NCBI RefSeq assembly: GCF_014192335.1
Contig: NZ_JACHXU010000001.1
Span: forward strand, 624,127 to 688,126
Reading direction: 5' to 3'
DNA length: 64,000 nucleotides
Source of the DNA: Aporhodopirellula rubra
GTDB lineage: Bacteria > Planctomycetota > Planctomycetia > Pirellulales > Pirellulaceae
Shown: positions 30,541 to 38,641 of the stretch, one piece after another
Layout of the letters: each line of letters opens with the position of its first letter
How positions within the stretch are numbered: position 1 is the first letter of the stretch
Position numbers and translations under genes: made by a program
The notes under the pieces: generated by a model
What the model was told of the DNA's origin: nothing
Database searches by the model: none
The model's input: only the letters and a program-made list of their open reading frames with translations

Positions 30541-30795
30541 GAAGTAATGACGCTGGCAAAGGAGGCGGAATTCACAACGACGCGAAGATAGCAAATCCCG
30601 CCGACGGAAGGAACGTCGCTCAAAAGTTGAGATGACGGCAGAGTTCCGTGAAAGTTGCCCAGGCGGGAGTGGCCGAGCCGAATGCGTTCGAAAAACGACT
30701 TTCTGACAGACGATAGCGATCGGCAAACCACCAACCTGTGCGTTTTTCGGCCACTGAATCGCGTTTGATCTCCTTCTAGCGATTCTTTTCGGGCT
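30541..30795. other. Divergent control region between ketosynthase-like gene and stress operon
   Basis: About 255 bp without a gene, upstream of the sigma-54-type promoter at 30796. It contains the spaced 9-bp inverted repeat described separately. Confidence 0.5.
30689..30749. promoter_or_regulatory. Spaced 9-bp inverted repeat upstream of the sigma-54 promoter
   Basis: CGAAAAACG (30689-30697) and its complement CGTTTTTCG (30741-30749) lie about 50 and 100 bp upstream of the -24 element, the usual distance for enhancer sites of sigma-54 activators. No matching site was found at the second sigma-54-type promoter, so assignment is tentative. Confidence 0.3.
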
Positions 30796-30811
30796 TGGCA
30801 CGCCGAATGCA
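30796..30811 (+). promoter_or_regulatory. Sigma-54 (-24/-12) promoter of the stress operon
   Basis: TGGCACG-CCGA-ATGCA matches the consensus TGGCACG-N4-TTGCA at all but one position. The invariant GG (30797-30798) and GC (30809-30810) are exactly 12 bp apart. It lies 67 bp before the ATG of the CsbD-like gene. A GAFTGA-bearing activator gene lies downstream of the operon. Confidence 0.75.
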
Positions 30812-30877
30812 ACCTCCATGTTGCCGGCTCAAAACGCCGTAGCCAAAACCGCACACTCGATAATGAAGGAGATACCG

Positions 30878-31309
30878 ATGACGAACCGTGAAGAAATCAA
30901 AGGCCATTGGAACGAAGTCAAAGGCCGCCTGAAGGAACATTGGGGACAACTCACCGACGACGACTTGAGCCAAGCCGAATGCAATGCCGAGCAGTTGGTC
31001 GGCGTCGTCCAGCAAAAGACCGGTGCGACCCGGCGAGAAATCGAAAACTTCATCGACGGGCTCTACAACGGCTCGGTTAGCGATCAGGCTGCCGAAACGG
31101 TGCAGCATTACGCCGATGCGGCTCACCGTTTGGCGGACGACGCGTCGCGATACGCTCGCGTGCAAGCCGACCGGATCGCAGCCTGCTCGTCGGATTACTC
31201 TCAACGCGTCGCTCACACCGTTCGCACTCGCCCGGCCGAATCGATGGCAATCGCCTTCGGCTTGGGGATCGCAGCGGGAGCGTTGTTCTTCCTCGGTCGG
31301 AAGAAATAG
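30878..31309 (+). CDS. CsbD-like stress protein with C-terminal membrane anchor
   Basis: 143 aa from the ATG at 30878, preceded at 6-bp spacing by AAGGAG; that site rules out the upstream in-frame starts. Residues 1-60 are CsbD-like ([29 protein letters not shown]). CsbD proteins are small, abundant stress proteins of unknown mechanism. Then comes a helical stretch rich in Ala, Asp and Arg (about 65-118), and finally [26 protein letters not shown], a Gly-rich single membrane helix ending in Arg/Lys, as in DUF883/YqjD/ElaB proteins. Ordinary CsbD proteins are about 60-70 aa and soluble, so this is a CsbD-DUF883 composite. First gene of a five-gene operon; 2 bp to the next. Confidence 0.87.
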   Translation: MTNREEIKGHWNEVKGRLKEHWGQLTDDDLSQAECNAEQLVGVVQQKTGATRREIENFIDGLYNGSVSDQAAETVQHYADAAHRLADDASRYARVQADRIAACSSDYSQRVAHTVRTRPAESMAIAFGLGIAAGALFFLGRKK

Positions 31310-31311
31310 TC

Positions 31312-31722
31312 ATGGCTGTCACGAACGCAACGCGTCGGCAGTCCGAAGCAATTCGCGCCTCCATGCGTGAGATACGCAGCGAACTGCCGTATGACGTTGA
31401 CGATGCCCGCGAACGTGTGAAGCAATTGTCGGATTGGAAGTACCACATGTCGCGCCGGCCCGTTGCAGTAATGGCCGCCGCGGCAGTGGTCGGTTACCTG
31501 TTGGTACCCGCGAAGCGATCGTCATCGACGGTGATTCATCATCAACAGGCCGAAGCGTCTGCTCCACCTGCGAAGCGGAGCGTCTTCGGAGGAATCGCCG
31601 GAGCCGTCGCGACATTGCTGATTCGGCAAGCGGCGACAATGACCGCGAATCAAATTGCGAGCAAGTTCTCTGCAGGTCACGCCGTCCAACCATCGCTTTC
31701 TCGCCAAGAGGTTCATTCATGA
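31312..31722 (+). CDS. Small membrane-associated protein in the stress operon
   Basis: 136 aa, no named family recognised. The N-terminus (about 1-45) is a charged helix (RRQSEAIRASMREIRSELPYDVDDARERVKQL). A short hydrophobic segment follows at about 50-66 (RRPVAVMAAAAVVGYLLVP), then a basic Ser/Pro linker and a second mildly hydrophobic part (VFGGIAGAVATLLIRQAATMTANQIA, about 89-115). The layout, charged helix then an anchor after 'RRP', recalls the DUF3618/YqjK sort of protein that accompanies YqjD/YqjE in other bacteria; this is an architectural comparison only. Its stop overlaps the next start as ATGA. Confidence 0.8.
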   Translation: MAVTNATRRQSEAIRASMREIRSELPYDVDDARERVKQLSDWKYHMSRRPVAVMAAAAVVGYLLVPAKRSSSTVIHHQQAEASAPPAKRSVFGGIAGAVATLLIRQAATMTANQIASKFSAGHAVQPSLSRQEVHS

Positions 31723-31904
31723 TCGCGCCAATCAAAGAACGACCGTATCCCGCACGTCAACACGCCATCGCGCTCGAAGAAGACGAACAACGCCCGGTAC
31801 GGGTGCTGAGCCAGTTGATTGAAAAACAGCCTGCCGCTGCACTGACTGTGGCCCTGGCCTTCGGGCTGACCGTCGGTTGGCTCGTCAAACGTAAGAATTG
31901 GTAA
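31719..31904 (+). CDS. Very small single-span membrane protein in the stress operon
   Basis: 61 aa. ATG at 31719 overlaps the upstream stop (ATGA), so translation is probably coupled. A charged first half (PARQHAIALEEDEQRPVRVLSQLIEKQP) is followed by one membrane helix, AAALTVALAFGLTVGWLVKRKNW, with the same 'helix ending in WxVKRK/W-basic' look as the DUF883 anchors of the first and fifth genes. This suggests the operon encodes several proteins sharing one type of C-terminal anchor. No family name assigned. Confidence 0.8.
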   Translation: MIAPIKERPYPARQHAIALEEDEQRPVRVLSQLIEKQPAAALTVALAFGLTVGWLVKRKNW

Positions 31905-31908
31905 TCCG

Positions 31909-32433
31909 ATGCAAGAACAAACTTCCCGCCTGCCATCCAGTTTCCAGCGAGTCGCACGTGATGTCTGCGATCTCTTTGAATTGCAGATGCAGTTGATTTC
32001 GGTGGATTCCCAAGAGGCGAAGCGAAAGCTGACTCGATCGATCGTTTGCGGTTCGATTGCCGCGGTTCTCGCTGGTTCTGCCTTGACGGTATTGATGATC
32101 GCTTTGGGTCTGCTCCTCGGCGAGCTCACTGCGTTATCGACCGGTGCCGCGATGTTGATGGTTTGCCTTGCAGTGTTTGTCGTGGTCGCCGTGCTCGGCT
32201 GGATCGCATTGAAGGCAGTTACCGGTGCCGCAGACGCCATGGCAGAGACCAAGTCCGAGTTTGCCGAAAACTTGCGTTGGCTCAAAGCCACATTACTTGC
32301 CCCTGAATCATCGCCGCGGAACCAATTCCGCCGTGAGTCCTTCAGCGATCCGAACGCGACGTCTCGTCATGTTCAACAGGAGTCGCACTATTCAGATCAC
32401 TTTCTTGACCGTAGTTCCCTCTCACCCAGGTAA
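31909..32433 (+). CDS. DUF1469 / phage-holin-3-6 (YqjE-like) membrane protein
   Basis: 174 aa. The N-terminal amphipathic helix VARDVCDLFELQMQLISVDSQEAKRKL (about 15-42) and two following membrane spans (IAAVLAGSALTVLMIALGLLLGEL, about 50-73; GAAMLMVCLAVFVVVAVLGWIAL, about 79-101) are the pattern of the DUF1469/Phage_holin_3_6 family that includes E. coli YqjE. A charged tail continues beyond about 115 (KSEFAENLRWLK, then a Ser/Arg-rich end). Family members sit in the inner membrane next to YqjD-type proteins; function unknown. Despite the family name nothing here is phage-like. Gaps of 4 bp before and 6 bp after keep it within the operon. Confidence 0.85.
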   Translation: MQEQTSRLPSSFQRVARDVCDLFELQMQLISVDSQEAKRKLTRSIVCGSIAAVLAGSALTVLMIALGLLLGELTALSTGAAMLMVCLAVFVVVAVLGWIALKAVTGAADAMAETKSEFAENLRWLKATLLAPESSPRNQFRRESFSDPNATSRHVQQESHYSDHFLDRSSLSPR

Positions 32434-32439
32434 ATAATC

Positions 32440-32685
32440 ATGTCTCAATCGATCAATCCAACCACGCCGCATGCCGAAACTGTGTCGGATCAAGCCCGCG
32501 AGACGGCGAGCCGCGCGGCCGCCCACGCCAGTGAAGTCGCGCAGGACGCAGCCCGCCACTTTGTCCGCGAACCTGCCCAAGATCTGTTCAGTTTGGCGAA
32601 GCAGTACGCACGCGAGAATCCAGACGTCGCCGCTTGCTGGGCATTCGGACTCGGCGTTGTGGTTGGATGGAAACTGAAACCGTAG
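32440..32685 (+). CDS. DUF883-like (YqjD/ElaB) membrane-anchored helical protein
   Basis: 81 aa. Long Ala/Gln-rich amphipathic helix (about 8-48, SDQARETASRAAAHASEVAQ) followed by ARENPDVAACWAFGLGVVVGWKLKP, a C-terminal membrane anchor with the Gly spacing of DUF883. E. coli YqjD and ElaB of this family are stationary-phase proteins that attach ribosomes to the membrane. Whether this one binds ribosomes cannot be seen. Last gene of the operon; a hairpin with a T-rich end lies about 160 bp downstream. Confidence 0.83.
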   Translation: MSQSINPTTPHAETVSDQARETASRAAAHASEVAQDAARHFVREPAQDLFSLAKQYARENPDVAACWAFGLGVVVGWKLKP

Positions 32686-33070
32686 TCTCGTTGGACGGGG
32701 GGCACGAACGTTTTGTCGAGTTCGAGCCCGAGCTCGGCGCATCCATAAGTACTCGCAGCCTGTCTTCAAAAAGGTTTCCGACGTGGCGAAAGTCGTTTCG
32801 CGTCACCTGAACATTTTATTGTTGACAAAGCAGTTGACAAAACAACAGCGGTCGGAACTTACGAACTCCGATCGCTTTCTTCATCTGACTCGATAATGCC
32901 ACCGCAGTCATCGCAGGGCCGAGTGCGGTTGCCTGAAGTCGGTCGACATTCAATTGACTCATCGCGTAAACTCGCTAGGTACTACTATCATGTCCGCTGG
33001 AATTGCTTTTCCGCAGAGTCTGCCTTCAAAGGTGGACAAAACACAGCCACAATCCTCTTGGTGCAAGACC
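32686..33070. other. Intergenic region between stress operon and its putative regulator
   Basis: 385 bp. It contains a twin gttgacaaa repeat (32821-32829, 32833-32841) holding two TTGACA hexamers 12 bp apart, and the terminator-like hairpin at 32847-32882. The TTGACA boxes could be -35 elements for the regulator gene, but no convincing -10 follows at 16-18 bp. In-frame ATGs at 32954 and 32990 would extend the regulator N-terminally. Confidence 0.5.
32847..32882 (+). terminator. Terminator-like hairpin after the stress operon
   Basis: 10-bp arms agcggtcgga (32847-32856) and tccgatcgct (32867-32876), one G-U pair, 10-nt loop, followed by TTCTTC. The T-run is weak, so some read-through into the regulator gene is possible. 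Confidence 0.55.
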
Positions 33071-34531
33071 ATGCCGAGTTTGCTAGTCATTGACGACGAC
33101 CGCCTTATTCTCACGTTGGCGCAGAAATCGCTCGCCTCGATAGCCGATGTCGAGACCGCTTCGTCTGCCTCCGAGGGAATCGAAAAATTGAAGGCAGGCG
33201 ATTTCGACGCTGTCCTGCTTGATATCCAATTGCCCGATCAGAACGGGCTCGCCGTTTTCTGTGAGATTCGTGAGCACGATCGCCGAATCCCCGTCATCTT
33301 CATGACCATCGAAGCGGCCAGTAATACCGCGATCGAAGCGATGCAGTTGGGAGCGTTCGACTACATTGCCAAACCGCTCGCCGTTGATCCGCTGCGTGAT
33401 CTCGTTGAGAAGGCGATCGAACAGCGACAAATCAGCAGCGTGCCGGTCGCGATCTCGGCTGACGATGAGTCAGCGGATACCGGCGGTGAGCTGTTCATCG
33501 GTCGCTCACCGGCGATGCTCGATGTTTTCAAAGCAATCGGAAAGGTCGCCAAACAAGACGTGCCGATCCTCGTTCGCGGTGAGAGTGGAACGGGGAAGGA
33601 ACTCGTCGCCCGTGCCTTGTACCAATACAGCAGACGAGGCGAAGAAACATTCTTGGCCGTCAACTGTGCCGCATTGCCCGACAATCTGCTCGAGAGTGAA
33701 TTGTTCGGTCACGAAAAAGGGGCGTTCACGGGCGCTGAATCGCGTCGCATCGGTAAGTTCGAACAGTGCAACGGGGGAACTCTGTTCCTTGACGAAATCG
33801 GGGATATGGCGTCCACGGTTCAAGCCAAAGTGCTCCGTGTGTTGCAGGACCAGCGTTTCGAGCGGGTAGGCGGCAACAAAGAGCTGAAGACCGACGTTCG
33901 AATCATTGCCGCCACCAACCGGCCACTCGAACAGATGGTCGACGATGGCGAGTACCGAGAGGATCTGCTCTACCGACTCAATGGTGTGACGATCGAGTTG
34001 CCGCCACTTCGTGATCGACTCAGTGATGTGCCAGCATTGATTCGGTTTTTCCTCAGTGGCGCGAAACGAGAATTTAACAAACCGGACTTGGAAGGCCTTT
34101 CGCCCGAAGCGGTCGAGTTGTTGTCCGCATACGACTGGCCCGGAAATGTCCGGCAACTGCGAGCCGTGATCCGTCGCTGTGTGCTCGATACCGTGATGCC
34201 GGTAATCACACCGGACGGATTGCCACGAGAGGTTACCGGACACAAGGGAACGACAGTGGCAACGGGCGCGAGCGTGGATGCCGCCTCACCGGGGGCCGGT
34301 CTGCCTAAGCTGGTCCGTGAACTGCTAACGAACGGTTCCACCAACGTTTACGCGGAGGCAACTGAATACATGGAACGGTACGTGATTACCGAGGTGCTGC
34401 GTGAAACGAACGGCAACCAAAGTCAAGCAGCCGAGATTTTAGGAATCACGCGAGGCAAACTTCGTGATCGGATCAACTCATTCAACATCGTCTTGAAGAA
34501 CGACGTCGAAGTAGGAGCAGCGGCAGGATGA
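33071..34531 (+). CDS. NtrC-type sigma-54-dependent response regulator
   Basis: 486 aa. Receiver domain (about 1-115) with acidic pocket Asp8-Asp10, phospho-acceptor Asp51 ([13 protein letters not shown]), Thr79 and Lys101. AAA+ domain (about 140-385) with GESGTGKE at 170-177, the sigma-54-contacting GAFTGA loop at 217-222, Walker B LFLDEIGD and [12 protein letters not shown]-terminal Fis-type helix-turn-helix ([20 protein letters not shown]). It activates transcription by sigma-54 RNA polymerase when phosphorylated. [11 protein letters not shown] is the canonical opening, so the ATG at 33071 is chosen although the frame is open further upstream. No histidine kinase is adjacent. The Hpt gene overlapping its stop (ATGA) suggests phosphorelay input. 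Two sigma-54-type promoters within 3 kb are likely targets (inference). Confidence 0.93.
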   Translation: MPSLLVIDDDRLILTLAQKSLASIADVETASSASEGIEKLKAGDFDAVLLDIQLPDQNGLAVFCEIREHDRRIPVIFMTIEAASNTAIEAMQLGAFDYIAKPLAVDPLRDLVEKAIEQRQISSVPVAISADDESADTGGELFIGRSPAMLDVFKAIGKVAKQDVPILVRGESGTGKELVARALYQYSRRGEETFLAVNCAALPDNLLESELFGHEKGAFTGAESRRIGKFEQCNGGTLFLDEIGDMASTVQAKVLRVLQDQRFERVGGNKELKTDVRIIAATNRPLEQMVDDGEYREDLLYRLNGVTIELPPLRDRLSDVPALIRFFLSGAKREFNKPDLEGLSPEAVELLSAYDWPGNVRQLRAVIRRCVLDTVMPVITPDGLPREVTGHKGTTVATGASVDAASPGAGLPKLVRELLTNGSTNVYAEATEYMERYVITEVLRETNGNQSQAAEILGITRGKLRDRINSFNIVLKNDVEVGAAAG

Positions 34532-34896
34532 ATGCGAAATCAGATATGTCAAAACTTTCGAGTGAGCAGCGGCAACGTTTCGCCAGTGCGATTGAGCGGG
34601 TGGGCGATGATGAAGACATCTTGATCGTACTCGCCGAAATGGCGTCCGAGGATGCTCCCGTATTGATGAAGAAACTTGAAGGAGAAATCTCCAACGGGTT
34701 CTTCGACGCCACCGCGCAGACTGCTCACGCGTTGAAGGGCTTGCTCAGCACTTTCGAAACCGGCGAACCGGTTGAAGGGCTGCAGTCGCTCATTGATTCG
34801 GCACGTCAAGGCGATGAGAAAGAGACGACACAACTTTTCAATACCTTGAAGCCGGAACTACTCAAACTTGTTGATTTAGTGAGTCAACTTCCCTGA
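34528..34896 (+). CDS. Hpt (histidine phosphotransfer) domain protein
   Basis: 122 aa, all helical. The phospho-accepting histidine is most likely His67 in TAQTAHALKGLLSTF, which matches the Hpt core 'AHxLKG'. The rest resembles the four-helix Hpt bundle, with LMKKLEGEISNGFFDA before and GLQSLIDSARQGD after the histidine. Such proteins shuttle phosphate between receiver domains in multi-step phosphorelays. It starts at an ATG overlapping the regulator's TGA, so the two are co-translated and presumably work together. A hybrid kinase must be encoded elsewhere. Confidence 0.85.
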   Translation: MNAKSDMSKLSSEQRQRFASAIERVGDDEDILIVLAEMASEDAPVLMKKLEGEISNGFFDATAQTAHALKGLLSTFETGEPVEGLQSLIDSARQGDEKETTQLFNTLKPELLKLVDLVSQLP

Positions 34897-34924
34897 CTCA
34901 GCTCTATCGAATGAGACAAGTCAC

Positions 34925-34957
34925 GCTCGGCGGCGTAAGTGGCCGGGCTATTTTTTT
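34925..34957 (+). terminator. Intrinsic terminator after the regulator-Hpt pair
   Basis: 7-bp GC-rich arms GCTCGGC (34925-34931) and GCCGGGC (34942-34948), 10-nt loop, then TA and seven T. Confidence 0.75.
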
Positions 34958-35098
34958 GCCTCGATCGTTTTCAGATTGACGTAGCTGGTGTCGCTCACTC
35001 AAAGTGGTCGAGCGGTGTTCGTGCGGTTCAACCACACGCATTGGTCTCGAACGTGTTGTACGCGCTCCCGAGCATTTGCCATAAACTTTGGCATCGTC

Positions 35099-35440
35099 CT
35101 ACGTCATCGTCCGTGGCGACATCGCTTGGTCGGTATCACCAGGTGCTTTGTCTTCGTAACGCGACGCACGTTCGTAAAGCGATTGCACTTCGCCGACCAC
35201 TCCGTCGATCGCCGCACCACGATGAATTGCCGGTTCGGGGCATTCGGTTCGGATACGATCTTTCAAAATGTTCGATAAAGGCGGTTGCCCTTCGGAATGA
35301 CGCGACCAACCGTTTGTCGAGAGGTTAGCCGTCAATTGTTCGGCCCGCTCGTGGTTGAACTCACCGCCGTTCTTGATCGCGTCGCAGCAGAGTTCGGTGA
35401 GGTGTTGAAGAGTGGTTTCGATTTCGGCGTTGGGCGACAT
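35099..35440 (-). CDS. Small soluble protein behind a sigma-54-type promoter, unknown
   Basis: 113 aa. ATG at 35440 with AGGAG at 6-bp spacing on the minus strand. No membrane segment and no recognised family. The N-terminal half is helical (TTLQHLTELCCDAIKNGGEF, ERAEQLTANLSTNG), with a CC pair at about 18-19; the C-terminal third is hydrophilic. It is transcribed towards the regulator-Hpt pair and is preceded by a near-consensus -24/-12 promoter, which ties it to the same regulon. The combination of promoter, ribosome-binding site and start makes it a real gene despite the lack of homology. Confidence 0.72.
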   Translation of the reverse strand: MSPNAEIETTLQHLTELCCDAIKNGGEFNHERAEQLTANLSTNGWSRHSEGQPPLSNILKDRIRTECPEPAIHRGAAIDGVVGEVQSLYERASRYEDKAPGDTDQAMSPRTMT

Positions 35441-35490
35441 GAGGTGCTCCTGAGAGTTCGGTAAAACGGACTTCTGAAGCAGACCTAGGT

Positions 35491-35507
35491 TGCAAACGCC
35501 GCGCCAA
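35491..35507 (-). promoter_or_regulatory. Second sigma-54 (-24/-12) promoter
   Basis: Minus strand TTGGCGCGGCGTTTGCA: TGGCGCG-GCGT-TTGCA against the consensus TGGCACG-N4-TTGCA, one mismatch. GG (35505-35504) and GC (35493-35492) are 12 bp apart. The -12 element is about 52 bp before the ATG at 35440, leaving room for a short leader with the AGGAG site. Confidence 0.75.
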
Positions 35508-35604
35508 GTTTGAACGCGGGACTACCGGTCGTTGACGACACGAGCGAGGTTAATGTGAACTCACCGAGTGTCGATTGTTTGCATCTTATCGACGAACGAG
35601 TTGC

Positions 35605-38388
35605 TTATTCGTCGACGTCTTCATATTCCCCGTCGTCCTCGTAGGACTCTTCGTACTCTTCATATTCCTCGGCTTCGTTGACCGGCGATGTGCTCGTCGC
35701 GGCCGTTTTCGTGACGGTCTCTTCCTCTTCATCCGCGTCGACGGGGAGCCCCTGCATTTGTTGCCACTGGGCCATCGTTAGCAGGACTTCGCGGGATTTC
35801 GAACCGTTGTACTGACCGACGATTCCGTCCTCGGCCATGTAGTCCACCAGGCGTGCGGCGCGGCCGTAACCGATTCCGAGGCAACGTTGAATCAACGACA
35901 ACGAACCACGTCCCTCGCGAACGACGACTTCGATCGCGCTCTCGTAAAGTTCGTCCTTCTTGCGCAGGTTTTCGACGTTGAGTTCACCGCTTCCCGCTTC
36001 GCCATCGGCGTCGATCTTGAGGTTCATCAATTCGCCGATGAATCGTTGTTCGCCACCGTTGCTGCAGTGATCACAAACGCGATCGATTTCCGCGTCGGAC
36101 AAATATGTGCCTTGTCCACGAATCAGCGTGCTCGTTCCCGGCCAAAGGAACAGCATGTCACCGTTGCCGAGCAGTTTGTCGGCACCGTTTTCATCGAGCA
36201 CAACTCGGCTGTCGGTTTTGCTGGCGACCTGGAAACTCAAACGCGCCGGCAGGTTACTCTTAATCAAACCCGTAATGACGTCGACGGTTGGTTTCTGCGT
36301 CGCGAGGATCAAGTGGATTCCGACGGCACGACTCTTTTGAGCCAATCGAATGATGTGCTGTTCGACGTCTTTTCCAGCCGTCATCATCAGGTCGGCCATC
36401 TCGTCGGCGATGATCACGATGAAGGGAAGTTTGTCGGGCACGTCGCTGCCGCCGTCTTCTTCGTCGACTTCGAGACGCCGCAGGACTTCTTCGCGGCCCA
36501 GGTCGTTGTAGCTGTTGATGTGTCGCACGCCGGCTTTAGCGAGCAACGAGTAGCGTTCTTCCATTTTGTCGACGGCCCAACCGAGGATCGCCTCGGCTTT
36601 TTTCATGTCCGTGATCACCGGGTGCATCAGGTGCGGTAGGCGTCCATAGCCGCTCAGTTCGACCATCTTTGGGTCGATCATCAGCATCCGTACTTCATCC
36701 GGTTTGCAGCACATCAAAATGCTGACGATGATCGCGTTGAGACAAACCGATTTACCCGTACCGGTTCGTCCAGCGATCAACAGGTGAGGCATCTTGGCGA
36801 GATCGACCGGCATCGGCGCCCCCGACACGTCTTGGCCGAGGAACACGGGGATGTTCATCTTGTGAACGCGTGAGTCGGATTGCTCGATGACGTCACGCAG
36901 CCGCACGACTTGGCGGATCTCGTTGGGAACTTCGATTCCGACAGTATTCTTTCCTGGAATCGGCGCGACGACGCGAACGCTCGGAACACGCAACGCGATC
37001 GCGAGGTCGTCGGCGAGGGCGCTGATTTTGTTCAAACGCAAACCCGCCTCGAGTTCAATTTCATACTGCGCGATGACGGGGCCGAGTTGGATGTCGGTGA
37101 CCCGAACGTTGCACCCGAAGTTGCAGATCGTTTCCTGCAAAAGGATGGCTTTGCGGCGTGCCTCGGCTTCCTGTTCGTCGTAGTCGAACCCGTCACTGCT
37201 CTCGAGCAACTCGAGGCTCGGCAGGTGGTAATCCGTGAGATCGTCGCTGGTATCTTGCACGGCATCGTCGAGTTGGGCACGCATGTCTTTTTTGCGTGGA
37301 ATTTGAATGTTCGGCTCGGGGGTCTCTTCGTGTGCCTCGTCGTTGCGAAGTGCGTGTACTTCGTCTTCATATTCGAGTTCGCGCGTGACCGGCTCGGGGG
37401 CTTCCTCGACGTATTCTTCCTCCTCGTATTCCTCTTCCTCGGTAGCAGGTTCTTTCGCGGTGCTGAGGCCCGCGACGGCTTTGAGGCCAGCGGTGATTGC
37501 AGCCGCTTTACCCAACGTTTTCTGCGCTGTGGTTGCTGTTTCGGCGGCGGCTTCTTCGGCAGGGGCCTCGGTGGTTTCTTCGGTTGGACGCAGCGGGCCA
37601 CGGATTTGAATGTTGGGCTCGGGTGGATCGACGCGTTGCTCCGGAACCGGTGGCACTTCACCGTCGAGAAGGATCGGCGAGTCAACGTCGCTGAACGGTT
37701 GACGCCGTCGTTTGAGCGTTACGGGCATCGCTCCTGCCGCCTTGGCGATCCCTCGACGTGAGACCTTGGCTCCGCCGACGACCACTTTGTGGCCGGCATA
37801 GACCAGCATGTAATCCGTCGTCAGTAACAGTCCAACCGCCAAGGTCGTGAGCGTCAGAATCCACGAGCCTACCGGGTGAAAATGTTGCAACAGGAACGTC
37901 GATCCCATCGCACCGAGGTAACCGCCGTTGCCGACGACGGGCATGCCGGCCAATTCAATCGTGGTCATCGACGCCGCCGTGCACGCACCGACGATCATCA
38001 CGCATCCGCCGAGCGAACGCAGCACAGGGGCATTCATGTGGCCCCGCACCAAGAGCGCCGTCGCGATCCCTCCGCCCGCACCGATCAACAGCGAAACGCC
38101 AATCCCCAGTGCGTCGAGTGTCACCGCCGAAATCAACGCGCCGAGCGAACCGCACGCGTTTTGGACGCTTTCGTTGACAGGATAGGCCGAGACGTCAGGC
38201 GTATAGAACAGCGAAACCGGCCACACGGACGTCGGCACCGGATCGGCCGAGTCATGGGTCAGTACGGCGACGAAAGTCAGCAACGTCATCGCCACAATCA
38301 TCAAGGCCGGAACGTCACGGCGGAGCGATACCGTGCGGACCGGATCCACGGCACTGGATTTCGCATCGGCTTTCGCGGCTGTCGACAT
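35605..38388 (-). CDS. ftsK: DNA translocase FtsK
   Basis: 927 aa. Septal DNA pump that aligns chromosomes for dimer resolution and segregation. N-terminal membrane part with about four spans (about 27-185), acidic/Pro-rich linker (about 190-400, with EEEEYEEEEYVEEAPEP), then the motor. Walker A GRTGTGKS is at 540-547, followed by the PHLMHPVITDMKKAE and LPFIVIIADEMADLMM (Walker B) segments typical of FtsK/SpoIIIE. The gamma winged-helix (SLSLIQRCLGIGYGRAARLVDYMAEDGIVG) normally ends the protein. Here about 60 more residues follow, including a strongly acidic Glu/Tyr/Asp tail (DEEEETVTK to EYEDVDE). Start set at the ATG at 38388; an extra 30 codons are open upstream. Confidence 0.95.
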   Translation of the reverse strand: MSTAAKADAKSSAVDPVRTVSLRRDVPALMIVAMTLLTFVAVLTHDSADPVPTSVWPVSLFYTPDVSAYPVNESVQNACGSLGALISAVTLDALGIGVSLLIGAGGGIATALLVRGHMNAPVLRSLGGCVMIVGACTAASMTTIELAGMPVVGNGGYLGAMGSTFLLQHFHPVGSWILTLTTLAVGLLLTTDYMLVYAGHKVVVGGAKVSRRGIAKAAGAMPVTLKRRRQPFSDVDSPILLDGEVPPVPEQRVDPPEPNIQIRGPLRPTEETTEAPAEEAAAETATTAQKTLGKAAAITAGLKAVAGLSTAKEPATEEEEYEEEEYVEEAPEPVTRELEYEDEVHALRNDEAHEETPEPNIQIPRKKDMRAQLDDAVQDTSDDLTDYHLPSLELLESSDGFDYDEQEAEARRKAILLQETICNFGCNVRVTDIQLGPVIAQYEIELEAGLRLNKISALADDLAIALRVPSVRVVAPIPGKNTVGIEVPNEIRQVVRLRDVIEQSDSRVHKMNIPVFLGQDVSGAPMPVDLAKMPHLLIAGRTGTGKSVCLNAIIVSILMCCKPDEVRMLMIDPKMVELSGYGRLPHLMHPVITDMKKAEAILGWAVDKMEERYSLLAKAGVRHINSYNDLGREEVLRRLEVDEEDGGSDVPDKLPFIVIIADEMADLMMTAGKDVEQHIIRLAQKSRAVGIHLILATQKPTVDVITGLIKSNLPARLSFQVASKTDSRVVLDENGADKLLGNGDMLFLWPGTSTLIRGQGTYLSDAEIDRVCDHCSNGGEQRFIGELMNLKIDADGEAGSGELNVENLRKKDELYESAIEVVVREGRGSLSLIQRCLGIGYGRAARLVDYMAEDGIVGQYNGSKSREVLLTMAQWQQMQGLPVDADEEEETVTKTAATSTSPVNEAEEYEEYEESYEDDGEYEDVDE

Positions 38389-38641
38389 GGGCGAGGAATG
38401 AGCTGAGGGGACGGGAAACGGTCGATACCTTCGACGTGTGATCAAAACGGGGACAACTCGGACGAACGGGGCCGTCACCGTGGAATGCTAATTGTCAGCA
38501 GCGAACCGCTAGTTGCCCGCTTCCAATCGCTTCTTCCCCTTTCTTCGTCATCTTCTCATCCCGCCCTACAACAGACTTCGTTTTCGCGTCATAATCTCTC
38601 GCCTTCCCGACTCACCCTCTCTCGGAAACGGCATCCCCTCA

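Noticed and set aside
31909..32433. Prophage holin
   Set aside because: The family carries a holin name, but the gene lies in a chromosomal stress operon with no phage genes around.
32822..32839. Twin TTGACA boxes as a strong housekeeping promoter
   Set aside because: No acceptable -10 hexamer at 16-18 bp from either box, and a terminator-like hairpin follows at once.
36880..37761. 293-codon plus-strand frame within ftsK
   Set aside because: Antisense to the FtsK acidic linker; the Phe/Val/Gly-rich composition is the complement of Glu/Asp/Ala codons.
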